NCBI RefSeq assembly: GCF_014199205.1
Contig: NZ_JACIJD010000004.1
Span: 1 to 64,000, forward strand
Reading direction: 5' to 3'
Source: Muricoccus pecuniae
GTDB lineage: Bacteria; Pseudomonadota; Alphaproteobacteria; Acetobacterales; Acetobacteraceae
Length of the DNA: 64,000 bases
Position 1 is the first letter of the stretch. Each line of letters starts with the position of its first letter. Positions 1-7,655 of the stretch are shown in pieces. The notes under the pieces were generated by a model, which was given only the letters and a program-made list of their open reading frames with translations, was not told where the DNA came from and did no database searches. A program made the translations under genes and the position numbers.

Positions 1-835
1 CGCGCCGAAAACGGGCCACCTCGGCCTCCCGCGCGGCCATCCCGGCCAGCGCGGCACGGTCCTCCCCCGACAACCCGCGATAGCGCTGGGGGTCGGCGAG
101 GGCGCGGAGGGCTGCCTCGGGATCCCTGGCGATCAGACCGCGGACGGAGGAGAGATCGGCCTGGAAGGCGAAGTGCCGCTCCAGGCGCCGCGCCTCTTCC
201 CGGTCCAGCCCGGCCAGCGCCGCGCTGCGCAGGATGGCGGCAACCCGGTCCGGCACCGGCGGCCAGGCGGCAGAGGCACCGCCCGACGCCACCTGCGCCA
301 GCGCCACGCGCCGGCGATAGGCCTGCCCGCGCTCCGCCTCGCCCGAGTGGTAGCGCGCCACCGCCTCCCCCCAATCCCCCGTGCGGGCGTACAATTCCCT
401 CAGGAAGCGGATGGCATAGGCGAGGTTCGCGCGGGGATCGAATCCCTCGGCGAGGCTGGCGAAGGCACGGGGATGGTGCAGCAGGTTCACCTGCATGCAG
501 CCGACATCGACCGAGCGCACGCCGCGGGCAAGAAGAGCCGACACCTCGGCGATCGCTTCCGCCCGGCCCGGCGCCGCGCGTCCCGCGCCCTCGGCGTTGT
601 AGGACCAGGGCCAGGGGGACGCGCGGCCGGTCGCCGGGTCCCGCGCGCCGCTCTCGACCAGCGCGATCGCGCCCAGCAGGCCGGGCGGGAGGCCGGACGA
701 GGGCTCCGCCTCGGCGATCGCCTGCCGGCAGGCGGACCAGTCACCGCCGGCCTGCGCCTCGCCACGCCGGGGCAGGGCCGCCGCGGCGCAGGCAAGGGAG
801 GCGAGCAGGACGAAGCGAGTGACCCGACGCCCCAT
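1..835 (-). CDS. Lytic transglycosylase SLT-domain protein (3' end cut by window edge)
   Basis: I read this frame directly: it opens at the ATG complement at 833-835 and stays open to the window edge, giving at least 278 residues with the C-terminus missing. The N-terminus (MGRRVTRFVLLASLACAAAA) is a Sec signal peptide, so the product is periplasmic. Residues about 45-165 carry the SLT goose-lysozyme-like pattern: GAIALVESG with the expected catalytic Glu, SVDVGCMQVN and AVARYHSG. Such enzymes cleave the glycan strands of peptidoglycan. It lies 127 bases downstream of the GspC-like gene, on the same strand, so it may be the last gene of the T2SS operon and open the wall for the secretin or pseudopilus. 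That role is inference from position. The visible region after the SLT domain (about 110 residues) has no domain I recognise. Confidence 0.8.
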   Translation of the reverse strand, partial: MGRRVTRFVLLASLACAAAALPRRGEAQAGGDWSACRQAIAEAEPSSGLPPGLLGAIALVESGARDPATGRASPWPWSYNAEGAGRAAPGRAEAIAEVSALLARGVRSVDVGCMQVNLLHHPRAFASLAEGFDPRANLAYAIRFLRELYARTGDWGEAVARYHSGEAERGQAYRRRVALAQVASGGASAAWPPVPDRVAAILRSAALAGLDREEARRLERHFAFQADLSSVRGLIARDPEAALRALADPQRYRGLSGEDRAALAGMAAREAEVARFRR

Positions 836-962
836 GTGCCACGAATCCCCTGGGAACGGGCGATCATACCCCACCCATGGGTGACCGGCGCGCCCTCCCT
901 GCCCTGCCCCGGCGGAACCACGCCCGGCGCGTCGCGGCGGCAACACCGTCGCGGAGGGGCGG

Positions 963-1487
963 TCAGGGCGAGGCGAGCACCAGGCTCGCCGTGGTTCCCG
1001 CCATGTCGGGGCGGAGCAGCCCCTCGGCCGAGGGAAGGCGCGCGCCGAGAGTCACGCTCCGGCCGGCGCGCGTCAGCTCCACCGACTCGGCGGAGATGCG
1101 GATCACGCGCCAGCCCTCCACGTCATCCCCCAGCGCCGCGCGGCGGGAGCGCCCGTCGGAGAGACGCAGCAGCGCCACCGCGCTGTCCGGGCGCAGGATC
1201 ACGCCGGAGGCGGCGACGGGCGGCGGGGCCTCCGCCTCGGGCGCGGCGGCCGGGGCGGGCGCCCTCTCCCGCGCGGGCGGGCGGCGCCCCGCGACGAAGA
1301 GCGGCCTCTCCCTCTGCTCCGACCACGGCCCGGCGGGCGGCTCGGGAGGTGGCTGGACAGGCACGGGGGACAGCGCCCCCGGATGCGCGACGGCCGACGG
1401 CCAGGGCACCACCACCACGGGATCGCGCGTCGCGAGGAAGACGAGGGAGGCGCAGGCGCCGCCGAGCAGGAGGAGCCGGGCGCTCAT
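963..1487 (-). CDS. T2SS GspC/GspN-like inner-membrane protein
   Basis: 174 residues. One N-terminal membrane segment (about residues 3-19) is followed by a Pro/Ala-rich periplasmic linker and a compact beta domain (about 93-165) that resembles the homology region of GspC/PilP. The sequence around WSEQRERPLF followed by SGVILRPDSAVALLRLSDG is typical of short GspC/GspN-like proteins. In classical T2SS, GspC joins the inner-membrane platform to the secretin. No longer GspC candidate exists in the window and there is no PDZ domain, so this is probably the functional GspC equivalent. The start codon overlaps the gspM stop as ATGA, so translation is coupled. The exact family name (GspC versus GspN) is uncertain. 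Confidence 0.7.
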   Translation of the reverse strand: MSARLLLLGGACASLVFLATRDPVVVVPWPSAVAHPGALSPVPVQPPPEPPAGPWSEQRERPLFVAGRRPPARERAPAPAAAPEAEAPPPVAASGVILRPDSAVALLRLSDGRSRRAALGDDVEGWRVIRISAESVELTRAGRSVTLGARLPSAEGLLRPDMAGTTASLVLASP

Positions 1488-2047
1488 CGCGGCGCCTCCT
1501 CCGGGCGGATCCCGAGCAGCTCGATCTGCACGTCCAGCGGCCGCCCGGGCGCCGCGGCCGAGGCCGTGAGGGTGAGGGAGTGGACCTGGAGGAGCATCCG
1601 CCCCGTCTCCAGCTCGGCCAGGAGGTTCTGCACCCCTTCCGGGTCGGCCTGCAGCCGGGCGCGCACGCCAACCCGGCCGCGGCCCGTCTCCCCACGGCCC
1701 TCCGGCAGGGTCTCGATGCTCGTCACCGTGCCGCGGTGCCGGCCCGCCGCCTCCCGCACCCGCCGCTGCAGCTCGGAACCGGCCAGGGCGTAGCTGCCGC
1801 CCGCCGGCAGGTCCGTCACGCCCGAGAGGGCCTGGCGCAGCGCCTCCGCCTCGGCCAGCAGGACGGGCTCGCGGGACGCGACCGCCATGGAGCGGGCGGC
1901 GAGGGTGAGCGCCCTCTCGGCGCGCGCGGAGAGATCCGCCTTCGCCTCCAGCCAGGGCAGCAGCGCCACGCGCCAGGCAAGGAGGGGAAGCAGGGCCAGC
2001 AGCCCGAGGGCGAGCAGCCGCCGGACGGGGCGGGAGAGACGGGTCAT
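1484..2047 (-). CDS. gspM: T2SS protein GspM-like
   Basis: 187 residues. A basic N-terminus (MTRLSRPVRRLLALG) runs into one membrane helix (about 9-27), then an amphipathic coiled-coil-like stretch (about 30-70) and a periplasmic ferredoxin-like domain (about 95-178) ending in the beta pattern VHSLTLTASAAAPGRPLDVQ. This is the GspM/PilO layout. GspM pairs with GspL in the inner-membrane platform that anchors the GspE ATPase. The ATG was chosen because it overlaps the gspL stop as ATGA and lies just before the membrane helix; longer readings of the frame extend through gspL and are artefacts of high GC. GspM is weakly conserved, so the call leans on its position between gspL and the GspC-like gene. 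Confidence 0.8.
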   Translation of the reverse strand: MTRLSRPVRRLLALGLLALLPLLAWRVALLPWLEAKADLSARAERALTLAARSMAVASREPVLLAEAEALRQALSGVTDLPAGGSYALAGSELQRRVREAAGRHRGTVTSIETLPEGRGETGRGRVGVRARLQADPEGVQNLLAELETGRMLLQVHSLTLTASAAAPGRPLDVQIELLGIRPEEAPR

Positions 2048-3138
2048 CCCGCCGGCTCCCTCTGCTGGGGCTTCGGCGCCTCGGCGGGCGGGACGACGCG
2101 CAGGCCGATCCGGAACCGGTCCGCCGCCTCCCGCTGCGCCCGCGTCACGGGGGCGGCGAAGCGGACCTCGCTGAAGATGGCGGAGGCGTCGAGCGTCTCC
2201 AGCAGCGCGTCGGAGCGCGTGGCGAAGCCGGAGACGGTGAGCTGGTCCCCCGTCAGCCGCAGCTCGGAGAGCCAGACATCGTCGGGGAGAATCCCCGCCA
2301 GCTCCTCCACGATGGCCACGCTGGCGGGCCGGCCGCCGCGGAGCTGCGCGGCGGCGGCGAGGCGCGCGCGGAGCCCCGCCGTGTCGGCCTCCAGCGCGAG
2401 CACCCTCTCGGCCACGCGCCGGGCCGCCGCGGCGCGCGCCTCCACGGCGGCGACGGCCCGCTCGTGCTCCTGGAGCCCCGCCCGCGCCATCTCCAGGCTG
2501 GAGAGGAGGCAGAGGCCGAGCAGCGCGGTCTCCAGGTGCCGGCGCCAGCGGCGACCCGGCGGCGCGAGAGGGTTCAGCGGGATGCGGGGCCAATCGGCGC
2601 GCGGATCGGGCATCGCGACCAGCCCCGCCGTCCCGGCCAGGGCGCGCAGCCCGGCGGCGAGTGGCGAGACGAGGCCGCGCGGCAGCACCGCCACCTCCAC
2701 CTCGATCCGCTGCACCTCGGGCAGGCGGCGGAGGATCCGCGAGGCCATGAGGACCTCGTCGGCGGGAAAGGGAACGTGCTGCTCGACCTCGAAGCCCAGC
2801 ACCGCCTCCAGCCGCGCCTCGGCCGCGGCGGGAAGCTGCACCACGCGGCGCAGGATCCAGGAGGAGGGGACGACCACCGCCACCCTCTCGGCCGTGGCCA
2901 GGAGGCGGCGGGCGCGCCGGCCCTCCCCGCCCTCGGCCGGGGGGAAGGAGGCCAGGGGGCGAAGGCCGCGCCGCCCCGAGCGGGCGAGGACGGGCCGCCC
3001 CTCCCGGAGATCGAGGACCAGGCCCGGCCCGCCCGGGCGGAGCGAGCGGGGCAGCATCCCCGACAGCTCCTCCCGCCACCATCGCAGGAAGCCCGAGCCT
3101 CCGTTCCCAACCGAGAGGAGCGTCGCGACGGCCGTCAT
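2044..3138 (-). CDS. gspL: T2SS protein GspL-like (PilM/PilN-type fusion)
   Basis: 364 residues. The N-terminal half (about 35-195) has the reduced actin-like fold of GspL, with VVVPSSWILRRVVQLPAAAE and VLGFEVEQHVPFP, a pattern shared with PilM-like proteins. One membrane helix follows (about 208-224), then a coiled coil and a C-terminal PilN-like ferredoxin domain (about 255-350; GILPDDVWLSELRLTGDQLT). GspL is the inner-membrane partner that recruits the GspE ATPase. The ATG overlaps the gspJ stop as ATGA, and the downstream gspM start overlaps this stop, so gspJ-gspL-gspM are translationally coupled. There is no separate gspK between gspJ and gspL; the gspK homologue sits in the divergent arm at 21109. 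Confidence 0.85.
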   Translation of the reverse strand: MTAVATLLSVGNGGSGFLRWWREELSGMLPRSLRPGGPGLVLDLREGRPVLARSGRRGLRPLASFPPAEGGEGRRARRLLATAERVAVVVPSSWILRRVVQLPAAAEARLEAVLGFEVEQHVPFPADEVLMASRILRRLPEVQRIEVEVAVLPRGLVSPLAAGLRALAGTAGLVAMPDPRADWPRIPLNPLAPPGRRWRRHLETALLGLCLLSSLEMARAGLQEHERAVAAVEARAAAARRVAERVLALEADTAGLRARLAAAAQLRGGRPASVAIVEELAGILPDDVWLSELRLTGDQLTVSGFATRSDALLETLDASAIFSEVRFAAPVTRAQREAADRFRIGLRVVPPAEAPKPQQREPAG

Positions 3139-3740
3139 TCCACCCTTTCCTCCCTCAGACCAGCGAGGCGCGGCGCCACCACCAGGGGTGGCCAGCGCCG
3201 CGCGTCCTCCGCCGGGAATGCGAGTCCGATCTCCACCGCGAGGGGAAGCCGCGCGGCATCGCTCCACACCTCCCGCCAGGCGGCTTCCTCCGAGGCGCGG
3301 GGCGCCCCGAAGTAGCGGAGCCGGAGCCCCGCCACGCCGCCGAGCAGGAGGCGGCCCGCCGCCCCCTCCCCGCTTCCCACCTCCCCCAACCCGCGCCAGA
3401 ACAGGCGCACCCCCTCCTCGTCCCGCCGCAGCTCCACCAGCGCCGGCCCCCCGAGGCCGAAGCGGGCGGGCAGTTCCGTCACGAAGGCCAGCCTCTCCGC
3501 CCCGCCCTCGAAGAGCACGGCCGGGCGGCCTGCCGGCCCGGGGCCGACGAGCGGCATCGCCCCGAGCAGCCGCAGCCGCAGCAGGTCCTGCGCGGCCGCC
3601 ACCGCCGAGTGGTCCGCCACCACCGCGGCCCCCGCCCGCCCGACGATGCCCAGGGCCGAGAGGCCCAGCGCGGCGACGAGGCCGAGCACCACCAGCCCGA
3701 CGAGCGTCTCCACCAGCGTCATGCCGGGCCGGGAGGTCAT
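3135..3740 (-). CDS. gspJ: T2SS minor pseudopilin GspJ
   Basis: 201 residues. The prepilin signal is MTSRPG followed by MTLVETLVGLVVLG: a short basic leader, cleavage after Gly6, N-methylated Met1 and Glu5 of the mature protein at the start of the hydrophobic assembly helix. The length and the low-similarity C-terminal beta domain fit GspJ, which forms the pseudopilus tip with GspI and GspK. The start overlaps the gspI stop and the stop overlaps the gspL start, each by four bases. Processing would need the prepilin peptidase encoded at 15366. GspJ rather than another minor pseudopilin is chosen from gene order (G-H-I-J) and length. Confidence 0.88.
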   Translation of the reverse strand: MTSRPGMTLVETLVGLVVLGLVAALGLSALGIVGRAGAAVVADHSAVAAAQDLLRLRLLGAMPLVGPGPAGRPAVLFEGGAERLAFVTELPARFGLGGPALVELRRDEEGVRLFWRGLGEVGSGEGAAGRLLLGGVAGLRLRYFGAPRASEEAAWREVWSDAARLPLAVEIGLAFPAEDARRWPPLVVAPRLAGLREERVE

Positions 3741-4108
3741 GGCGGGGTCCCCGCCGGACCGGGCCGGAGCGTCTCCAGCACCACGCCCCCCACCGTGACC
3801 CGCACGGGGCGCAGGGCGGTGCCGGCGGCTCCTGGCTCGCCCGGCCCCACCTCCACGCTCCAGGCCCCTTCGGGCGCGCGTCCGGAATGCCGCCCTTCCC
3901 GCGCGGCGCCGGGCGGGGCGTGGGCGTCGAGCAGGGACTGGGCCATGAGCGCGGCCGCCACCTGGCCCTCGCGCTCCGCCCTCGCCCGCATCGCCGTGCC
4001 GAGCGTGGGCAGGACCGTCGCCACGGCGCCGCCGATGGCGAGCAGCGCGACCAGCGCCTCCACGAGGGTGAAGCCCTCGGCGCGGGGGTCAGGGAAGCGC
4101 GCGCACAT
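3737..4108 (-). CDS. gspI: T2SS minor pseudopilin GspI
   Basis: 123 residues. The leader MCARFPDPRAEG ends in the prepilin cleavage site, followed by FTLVEALVALLAIGGAVATV, the hydrophobic assembly helix with Glu5. The small size and position between gspH and gspJ fit GspI, the minor pseudopilin that nucleates the tip complex. The mature domain retains the family's typical short beta layout ending in VRVTVGGVVLETL. The gene overlaps gspH by 20 bases at its start and gspJ by four bases at its stop. Confidence 0.88.
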   Translation of the reverse strand: MCARFPDPRAEGFTLVEALVALLAIGGAVATVLPTLGTAMRARAEREGQVAAALMAQSLLDAHAPPGAAREGRHSGRAPEGAWSVEVGPGEPGAAGTALRPVRVTVGGVVLETLRPGPAGTPP

Positions 4109-4523
4109 GGCCCATCATCCAATCCACCTCGGCGCCCGCCGAGAGGGCCCCCGCCACCACCCGGACCCGGCCGCCCGTCGATCCCCCCTCGCCATCGAAG
4201 CGGATCGCCACCCGCCCCTCCGCATCCATCTCCGACGCCACCGCCTCCACCACGAGGAGGGCGCCCTCGGGCAGGCGCGCAGTGCGGGCGCCATCGGCGC
4301 GGCGGAAGCTGCCCAGCGCGGTGTCGAACACCACCCGCGCGTCGCGCCCGGTGCGGCGCGCCTCGGTGCGGGCCTCGCGCAGCATCGCCACGGCATCCTC
4401 GGCCCCGGCCCGCACCAGCGCCCCGCGCCCGGCCCCGAGGAGGCTCGGCACCGCCATCGCGGCGAGGGCGATGATCACGAGAACCACCAGCACCTCGATC
4501 AGGGTGAAGCCCGGGGCGCGCAT
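4089..4523 (-). CDS. gspH: T2SS minor pseudopilin GspH
   Basis: 144 residues. A very short leader (MRAPG) precedes FTLIEVLVVLVIIALAAMAV, a textbook prepilin assembly helix with Glu5. The region AEDAVAMLREARTEARRTGRDARVVFD (residues about 41-67) is the GspH/FimT pattern in which long alpha-helical turns precede the first beta strands. GspH links the minor-pseudopilin tip to the GspG shaft. It starts five bases after the gspG stop and overlaps gspI. FimT-type pilins share this pattern; the surrounding genes make GspH the better name. Confidence 0.88.
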   Translation of the reverse strand: MRAPGFTLIEVLVVLVIIALAAMAVPSLLGAGRGALVRAGAEDAVAMLREARTEARRTGRDARVVFDTALGSFRRADGARTARLPEGALLVVEAVASEMDAEGRVAIRFDGEGGSTGGRVRVVAGALSAGAEVDWMMGHVRALP

Positions 4524-4528
4524 GGCGG

Positions 4529-4981
4529 CTACCAGCTCGTCACGTCGGTATCCTCCCCGGCCCCGCCGGGACGGTCGTCCGCGCCGAGGGTGAAGAGGTC
4601 GTAGGGGCCGTGCTCGCCCGGGGCGCGGTAGCGGTAGGGACGCCCCCAGGGGTCCATGAGCTGGTCGGCCTTGCGGAGATAGGGCCCGTTCCAGCGCGGG
4701 GCTCCCACCGGCGCCTGCATCAGCGCGCCCAGCCCTTCCTCGCGCGAGGGGTAGCGGCCGACATCGAGGCGGTAGAGGTCCACCGCCGTCATCAGCCCCT
4801 GGATCTGCAGCTTCGCCGCATCGTGCTTCGCGCCGCCGAGATAGCGCATGGCCTGGGGCGCCGCGACGGCGGCGAGCAGGCCGAGGATCACCAGCACCAC
4901 CAGCAGTTCCACCAGGGTGAAGCCCCGCTCCCTCGCCCGCCAGGGCTTTCCGGTCCGCAACCCGCGCCGCCGCACCGTCAT
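4529..4981 (-). CDS. gspG: T2SS major pseudopilin GspG
   Basis: 150 residues. After a basic leader of 20 residues (ending RARERG) comes FTLVELLVVLVILGLLAAVA with Glu5. The mature domain carries the strongly conserved GspG features: DLYRLDVGRYPSREEGL, WNGPYLRKADQLMDPWG, and the C-terminal calcium-site region with YDLFTLGADDRPGG and EDTDVTSW. GspG polymerises into the periplasmic pseudopilus that pushes substrate through the secretin. The gene begins four bases after the cytochrome-fusion stop, so the export genes are on the same transcript as the oxidase genes. Confidence 0.95.
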   Translation of the reverse strand: MTVRRRGLRTGKPWRARERGFTLVELLVVLVILGLLAAVAAPQAMRYLGGAKHDAAKLQIQGLMTAVDLYRLDVGRYPSREEGLGALMQAPVGAPRWNGPYLRKADQLMDPWGRPYRYRAPGEHGPYDLFTLGADDRPGGAGEDTDVTSW

Positions 4982-4985
4982 GTCG

Positions 4986-6419
4986 TCACCTCATCGCCGC
5001 CGGTTCGGAGGCGGGGAGGATCGCCCCCCGCTCGTCCACCCAGCCCAGCAAGATCCCCCCGGTCGCCGCCCGGCCGCCGCCGGCAGGGCGCAGCCGCGGC
5101 AGCGAGCCCGTCTCGAAGGGCTCGGGCGCGTCGAGCGCCGCCGAGAGCCCTTCGCGCGTCAGGCGGCGCCCGGCGCGGCGCAGCGCCTCCACCATCACTT
5201 CGCCCGCCGCATGGCCCAGCCGTCCGGTCAGCCCGGCCGCGGCGGCGGGGCTCGCGGCGAAGCGCTGGCGCGCCGCCCCATCGCCCCCGCCGGGCGGCGT
5301 GCCGAAGCCCACCAGGACCTGGCGCCCGGTCGCCGCCGCCGCTCGCGGCGCGGCCCCGCCGCCCAGCGCGCCCGGGATCATCAAGGGCACCCCGGTCCCC
5401 CGCATGGCGGAGGCCGCCCGCCCCACCGCTTCCGGCCCCGCGACCAGCAGCACGGCGGAGGCCTCCGCGGCACGGGCCGCGAGGGCCGGGAGGGGCACCA
5501 CCTCCGGCGCCGCATCGTCAATTTCGCCGAAGCGCTCGGCGATGCGCTCGGCGAGCAGGCGCTCCGACGCGCCCTCCCCCGCCACGATCAGCGCGCGCCC
5601 GGCATCCGGCACGAGGCGGAGCAGCGCGGCCCCCTCCTCCACCGGCCCGGGCAGGAGGGCGAAGGCCCGGCCCGCCGCGCCCGCCCCCGCGCGGACCGAG
5701 AGGAGCGGAACCCCCTCCCGCGCCGCGAGGGCCGCCACCTCCTCGCCGGGGCCGACCGGCAGGGCGGAGACGAGGGCGAGCAGCCCTGCCCCGGCCAGCC
5801 GCGCCACCTCCTCGGCCAAGGCGCCCGGATCGGGGATGGAGGCGGGGAGGACGGTCACGCGCCGGCCGAAGACGCCCTCGGGCGCGGCCGCGGCGATGGC
5901 ACCCTCGAAGGCGCGGGCGAAGGCCTCGCCACCGGGCCCTGCGGGCAGCAGCAACCCGATGCGGACGAGCCCCTCCTCCACCCCCGGCGCCGACATTCCG
6001 TCCAGCGCGCGCAGATAGGCCGAGAGCGCCCGCCCATCCTCCACCGAGAGGCCGTAGCGCGGCATCACGGGGTCCAGCCCGCGCCCGCCGGCGGCGGTGC
6101 CCTGCACCACGGCGCGCATCAGCAGGGCGTCGTCATAGGGCGGCCGTCCCGCGCCGGGGCGCGACAGGGCGGACCACAGGACCGCCGGCGGCCGCAGCCC
6201 CGCCTCGGCCGTGCCGCCCAGGCCGTCCCGCCCGTGGCAGCCGGCGCAGGGCATCGCCGTGGCGGGCAGGACCTGGCCGCCGGCCGTCCTCACCTTCGGG
6301 GCCGCGGCCCCCGGGCGGGCGCCGCGGTTGAACAGCGCCTCCCCTTCCTCGACGAGGCCGGCCTGCACCGGCCCGGCGAGGGGCAGCATCAGCAAGAGGA
6401 GCGCGGTCAGCCCGCGCAT
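4986..6419 (-). CDS. Cytochrome c domain fused to a periplasmic-binding-protein domain
   Basis: 477 residues. A Sec signal (MRGLTALLLLMLPLAGPVQA) leads to a small cytochrome c domain with haem motif CAGCH (Cys58, Cys61, His62) and a probable axial Met119 in DPVMPRYG. From about residue 148 to the end is a Leu/Ile/Val-type periplasmic-binding fold: VRIGLLLPAGPGGEAFARAF opening, ALIVAGEGASERLLAERIAE between lobes and GHAAGEVMVEALRRAGRRLT near the end. The protein should be periplasmic and bind one haem. I infer that it carries electrons from the neighbouring multicopper oxidase, or senses a ligand for it. The start overlaps the upstream SCO gene by 13 bases. The ATG was taken because it begins the signal peptide; the frame extends further upstream without coding sense. 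Confidence 0.8.
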   Translation of the reverse strand: MRGLTALLLLMLPLAGPVQAGLVEEGEALFNRGARPGAAAPKVRTAGGQVLPATAMPCAGCHGRDGLGGTAEAGLRPPAVLWSALSRPGAGRPPYDDALLMRAVVQGTAAGGRGLDPVMPRYGLSVEDGRALSAYLRALDGMSAPGVEEGLVRIGLLLPAGPGGEAFARAFEGAIAAAAPEGVFGRRVTVLPASIPDPGALAEEVARLAGAGLLALVSALPVGPGEEVAALAAREGVPLLSVRAGAGAAGRAFALLPGPVEEGAALLRLVPDAGRALIVAGEGASERLLAERIAERFGEIDDAAPEVVPLPALAARAAEASAVLLVAGPEAVGRAASAMRGTGVPLMIPGALGGGAAPRAAAATGRQVLVGFGTPPGGGDGAARQRFAASPAAAAGLTGRLGHAAGEVMVEALRRAGRRLTREGLSAALDAPEPFETGSLPRLRPAGGGRAATGGILLGWVDERGAILPASEPAAMR

Positions 6420-7021
6420 GTCGCGGCATCCACCAGCCGCGGCGCCCCGGCGAGGTCGGCGAGCTGCGCGCCGGCCGCGGCGGGCTGGAGGTCGGGCCGC
6501 AGCTTCGCCCAGCGGCGGGCGCCGACATTGCCCGCCAGCATCAGCGTCGTGTGCCGGTCCGGCCGCTCCTCGTCCACCGTCTGGCCGAGGCGGCGGGCCA
6601 CGTCGCGCAGCCCCGCCGGGGTGCCGGTGAGCAGCACCCAGTCCTCGTAGCGCCCGAAGCGCGCGGCCCAGGACTTCAGCCGCGCCGGCGTGTCGCGGCG
6701 GGGATCGGTGGTGAGGTGCAGGATGCGCGGCGGCGCCCCCGCCGCGGCGGCGGCGTCCGCGATCTCCAGGCTCCGCGCGGCGAGCAGCGGACAGGCATCG
6801 GGGCAGCTCGTGAAGATCCAGCCGATCAGCACGGTGCGGCCGCGCAGCACGTCGTCGTAGAACCGGACCTGCCGCCCCTCCTGGTCCGTGAGGGTCGCGT
6901 TGCCGAAGTAGTCCCGCTCCCGACCGTCGCATTCGAGCGCGGCGGCGGGCGCGGCGCGGAGGCCGAGGAGGAGGGCCGGGGCGGCCAGCAGCAGGCCGCG
7001 GCGGGAAGCGGGGGTGGCCAT
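6407..7021 (-). CDS. SCO1/SenC-family copper chaperone (first copy)
   Basis: 204 residues. The N-terminus MATPASRRGLLLAAPALLLG is a twin-Arg-like or Sec signal, so the thioredoxin-like domain is periplasmic. The copper-binding set of SCO proteins is complete: CPDAC (Cys73, Cys77) within GWIFTSCPDACP and His157 in RPDRHTTLML. SCO proteins deliver copper or reduce cysteine ligands during copper-centre assembly, classically Cu-A of cytochrome oxidase. No cytochrome oxidase genes are nearby; the cofactor client here is more likely the giant multicopper oxidase of the same operon. It starts four bases after the second SCO gene. Confidence 0.88.
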   Translation of the reverse strand: MATPASRRGLLLAAPALLLGLRAAPAAALECDGRERDYFGNATLTDQEGRQVRFYDDVLRGRTVLIGWIFTSCPDACPLLAARSLEIADAAAAAGAPPRILHLTTDPRRDTPARLKSWAARFGRYEDWVLLTGTPAGLRDVARRLGQTVDEERPDRHTTLMLAGNVGARRWAKLRPDLQPAAAGAQLADLAGAPRLVDAATCAG

Positions 7022-7025
7022 CGCC

Positions 7026-7655
7026 TCAGGCCCTCCGCGCCGCGAGGGCGGCCTCGACCGCCGAGGCGATCGCCTCCGGCGAGGGAATGCCGAGTAGCCG
7101 GCGCATCTCCCCCCTCACGGGGTCGAGCACCACCACCATCGGCGTGTGGTCGCCCCCCGCCTCGGGCCCGCCGAGGCGGCGCAGCACCTCGTCGAGCTGC
7201 GCCTGAGGAAGGTTCACGAAGTTCCAGCCCGGCCCCGCGCCGAAGCGCTCGGCATAGGCGCTGAGGCTCTCCGGCGTGCCGCCGAGGGGATCGAGCGCCA
7301 CGCTCAGCAGCCCGGCCTCGCGCGACAGGCGCGGGCCGAGAAGCTCCTGCGCCCCGGCCATGGAAGCGGAGATGGCGGCGCAGAAGGTGCCGCAGTCCGT
7401 CAGCACGAAGTCGATGGCCACCACCCGCCCGGCCAGCACCTCGGAGACGAGGCGGCGACGGCGGCGCTGGGCGTCCAGCACCCGCGCGTCGGGCAGGGGC
7501 TGGCGCAGGCGCAGCGCGGCATCGGCGGCGCGCCCCGGCTCCTGCGGGCGGGGATGGGCGTGGCCGTCATGCGCGCCCGCGGCGCCCGGCGCCAGGGAAG
7601 CCAGCAGCAGCCCGGCGAGCGCCCGGCGCCCGGGGCGGAAGAAGGGGGGGCTCAT
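7026..7655 (-). CDS. SCO1/SenC-family copper chaperone (second, divergent copy)
   Basis: 209 residues. After a signal peptide (residues about 1-28) the predicted mature N-terminus is histidine-rich (HDGHAHPRP, His29, His32, His34), a likely extra metal site. The thioredoxin-like domain has the CxxxC pair in LTDCGTFC (Cys88, Cys92) and the distal His170 in GGDHTPMVVV. It differs clearly from the neighbouring SCO protein, so the two are not a recent tandem duplication. It lies between the beta-propeller gene, whose stop it overlaps as ATGA, and the first SCO gene. I infer a role in copper loading of the multicopper oxidase. Confidence 0.85.
   Translation of the reverse strand: MSPPFFRPGRRALAGLLLASLAPGAAGAHDGHAHPRPQEPGRAADAALRLRQPLPDARVLDAQRRRRRLVSEVLAGRVVAIDFVLTDCGTFCAAISASMAGAQELLGPRLSREAGLLSVALDPLGGTPESLSAYAERFGAGPGWNFVNLPQAQLDEVLRRLGGPEAGGDHTPMVVVLDPVRGEMRRLLGIPSPEAIASAVEAALAARRA

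Noticed and set aside
173-4474. Very long plus-strand open frame opposite the pseudopilin genes
   Set aside because: Composition is almost only Arg, Pro, Gly and Ala with no domain, and the minus strand carries recognisable gsp genes. Such frames are expected at this GC content.
6407-7655. SCO genes as part of a cytochrome c oxidase assembly operon
   Set aside because: No ctaC, ctaD, cox11 or other oxidase gene lies in the operon; the only copper enzyme is the multicopper oxidase.
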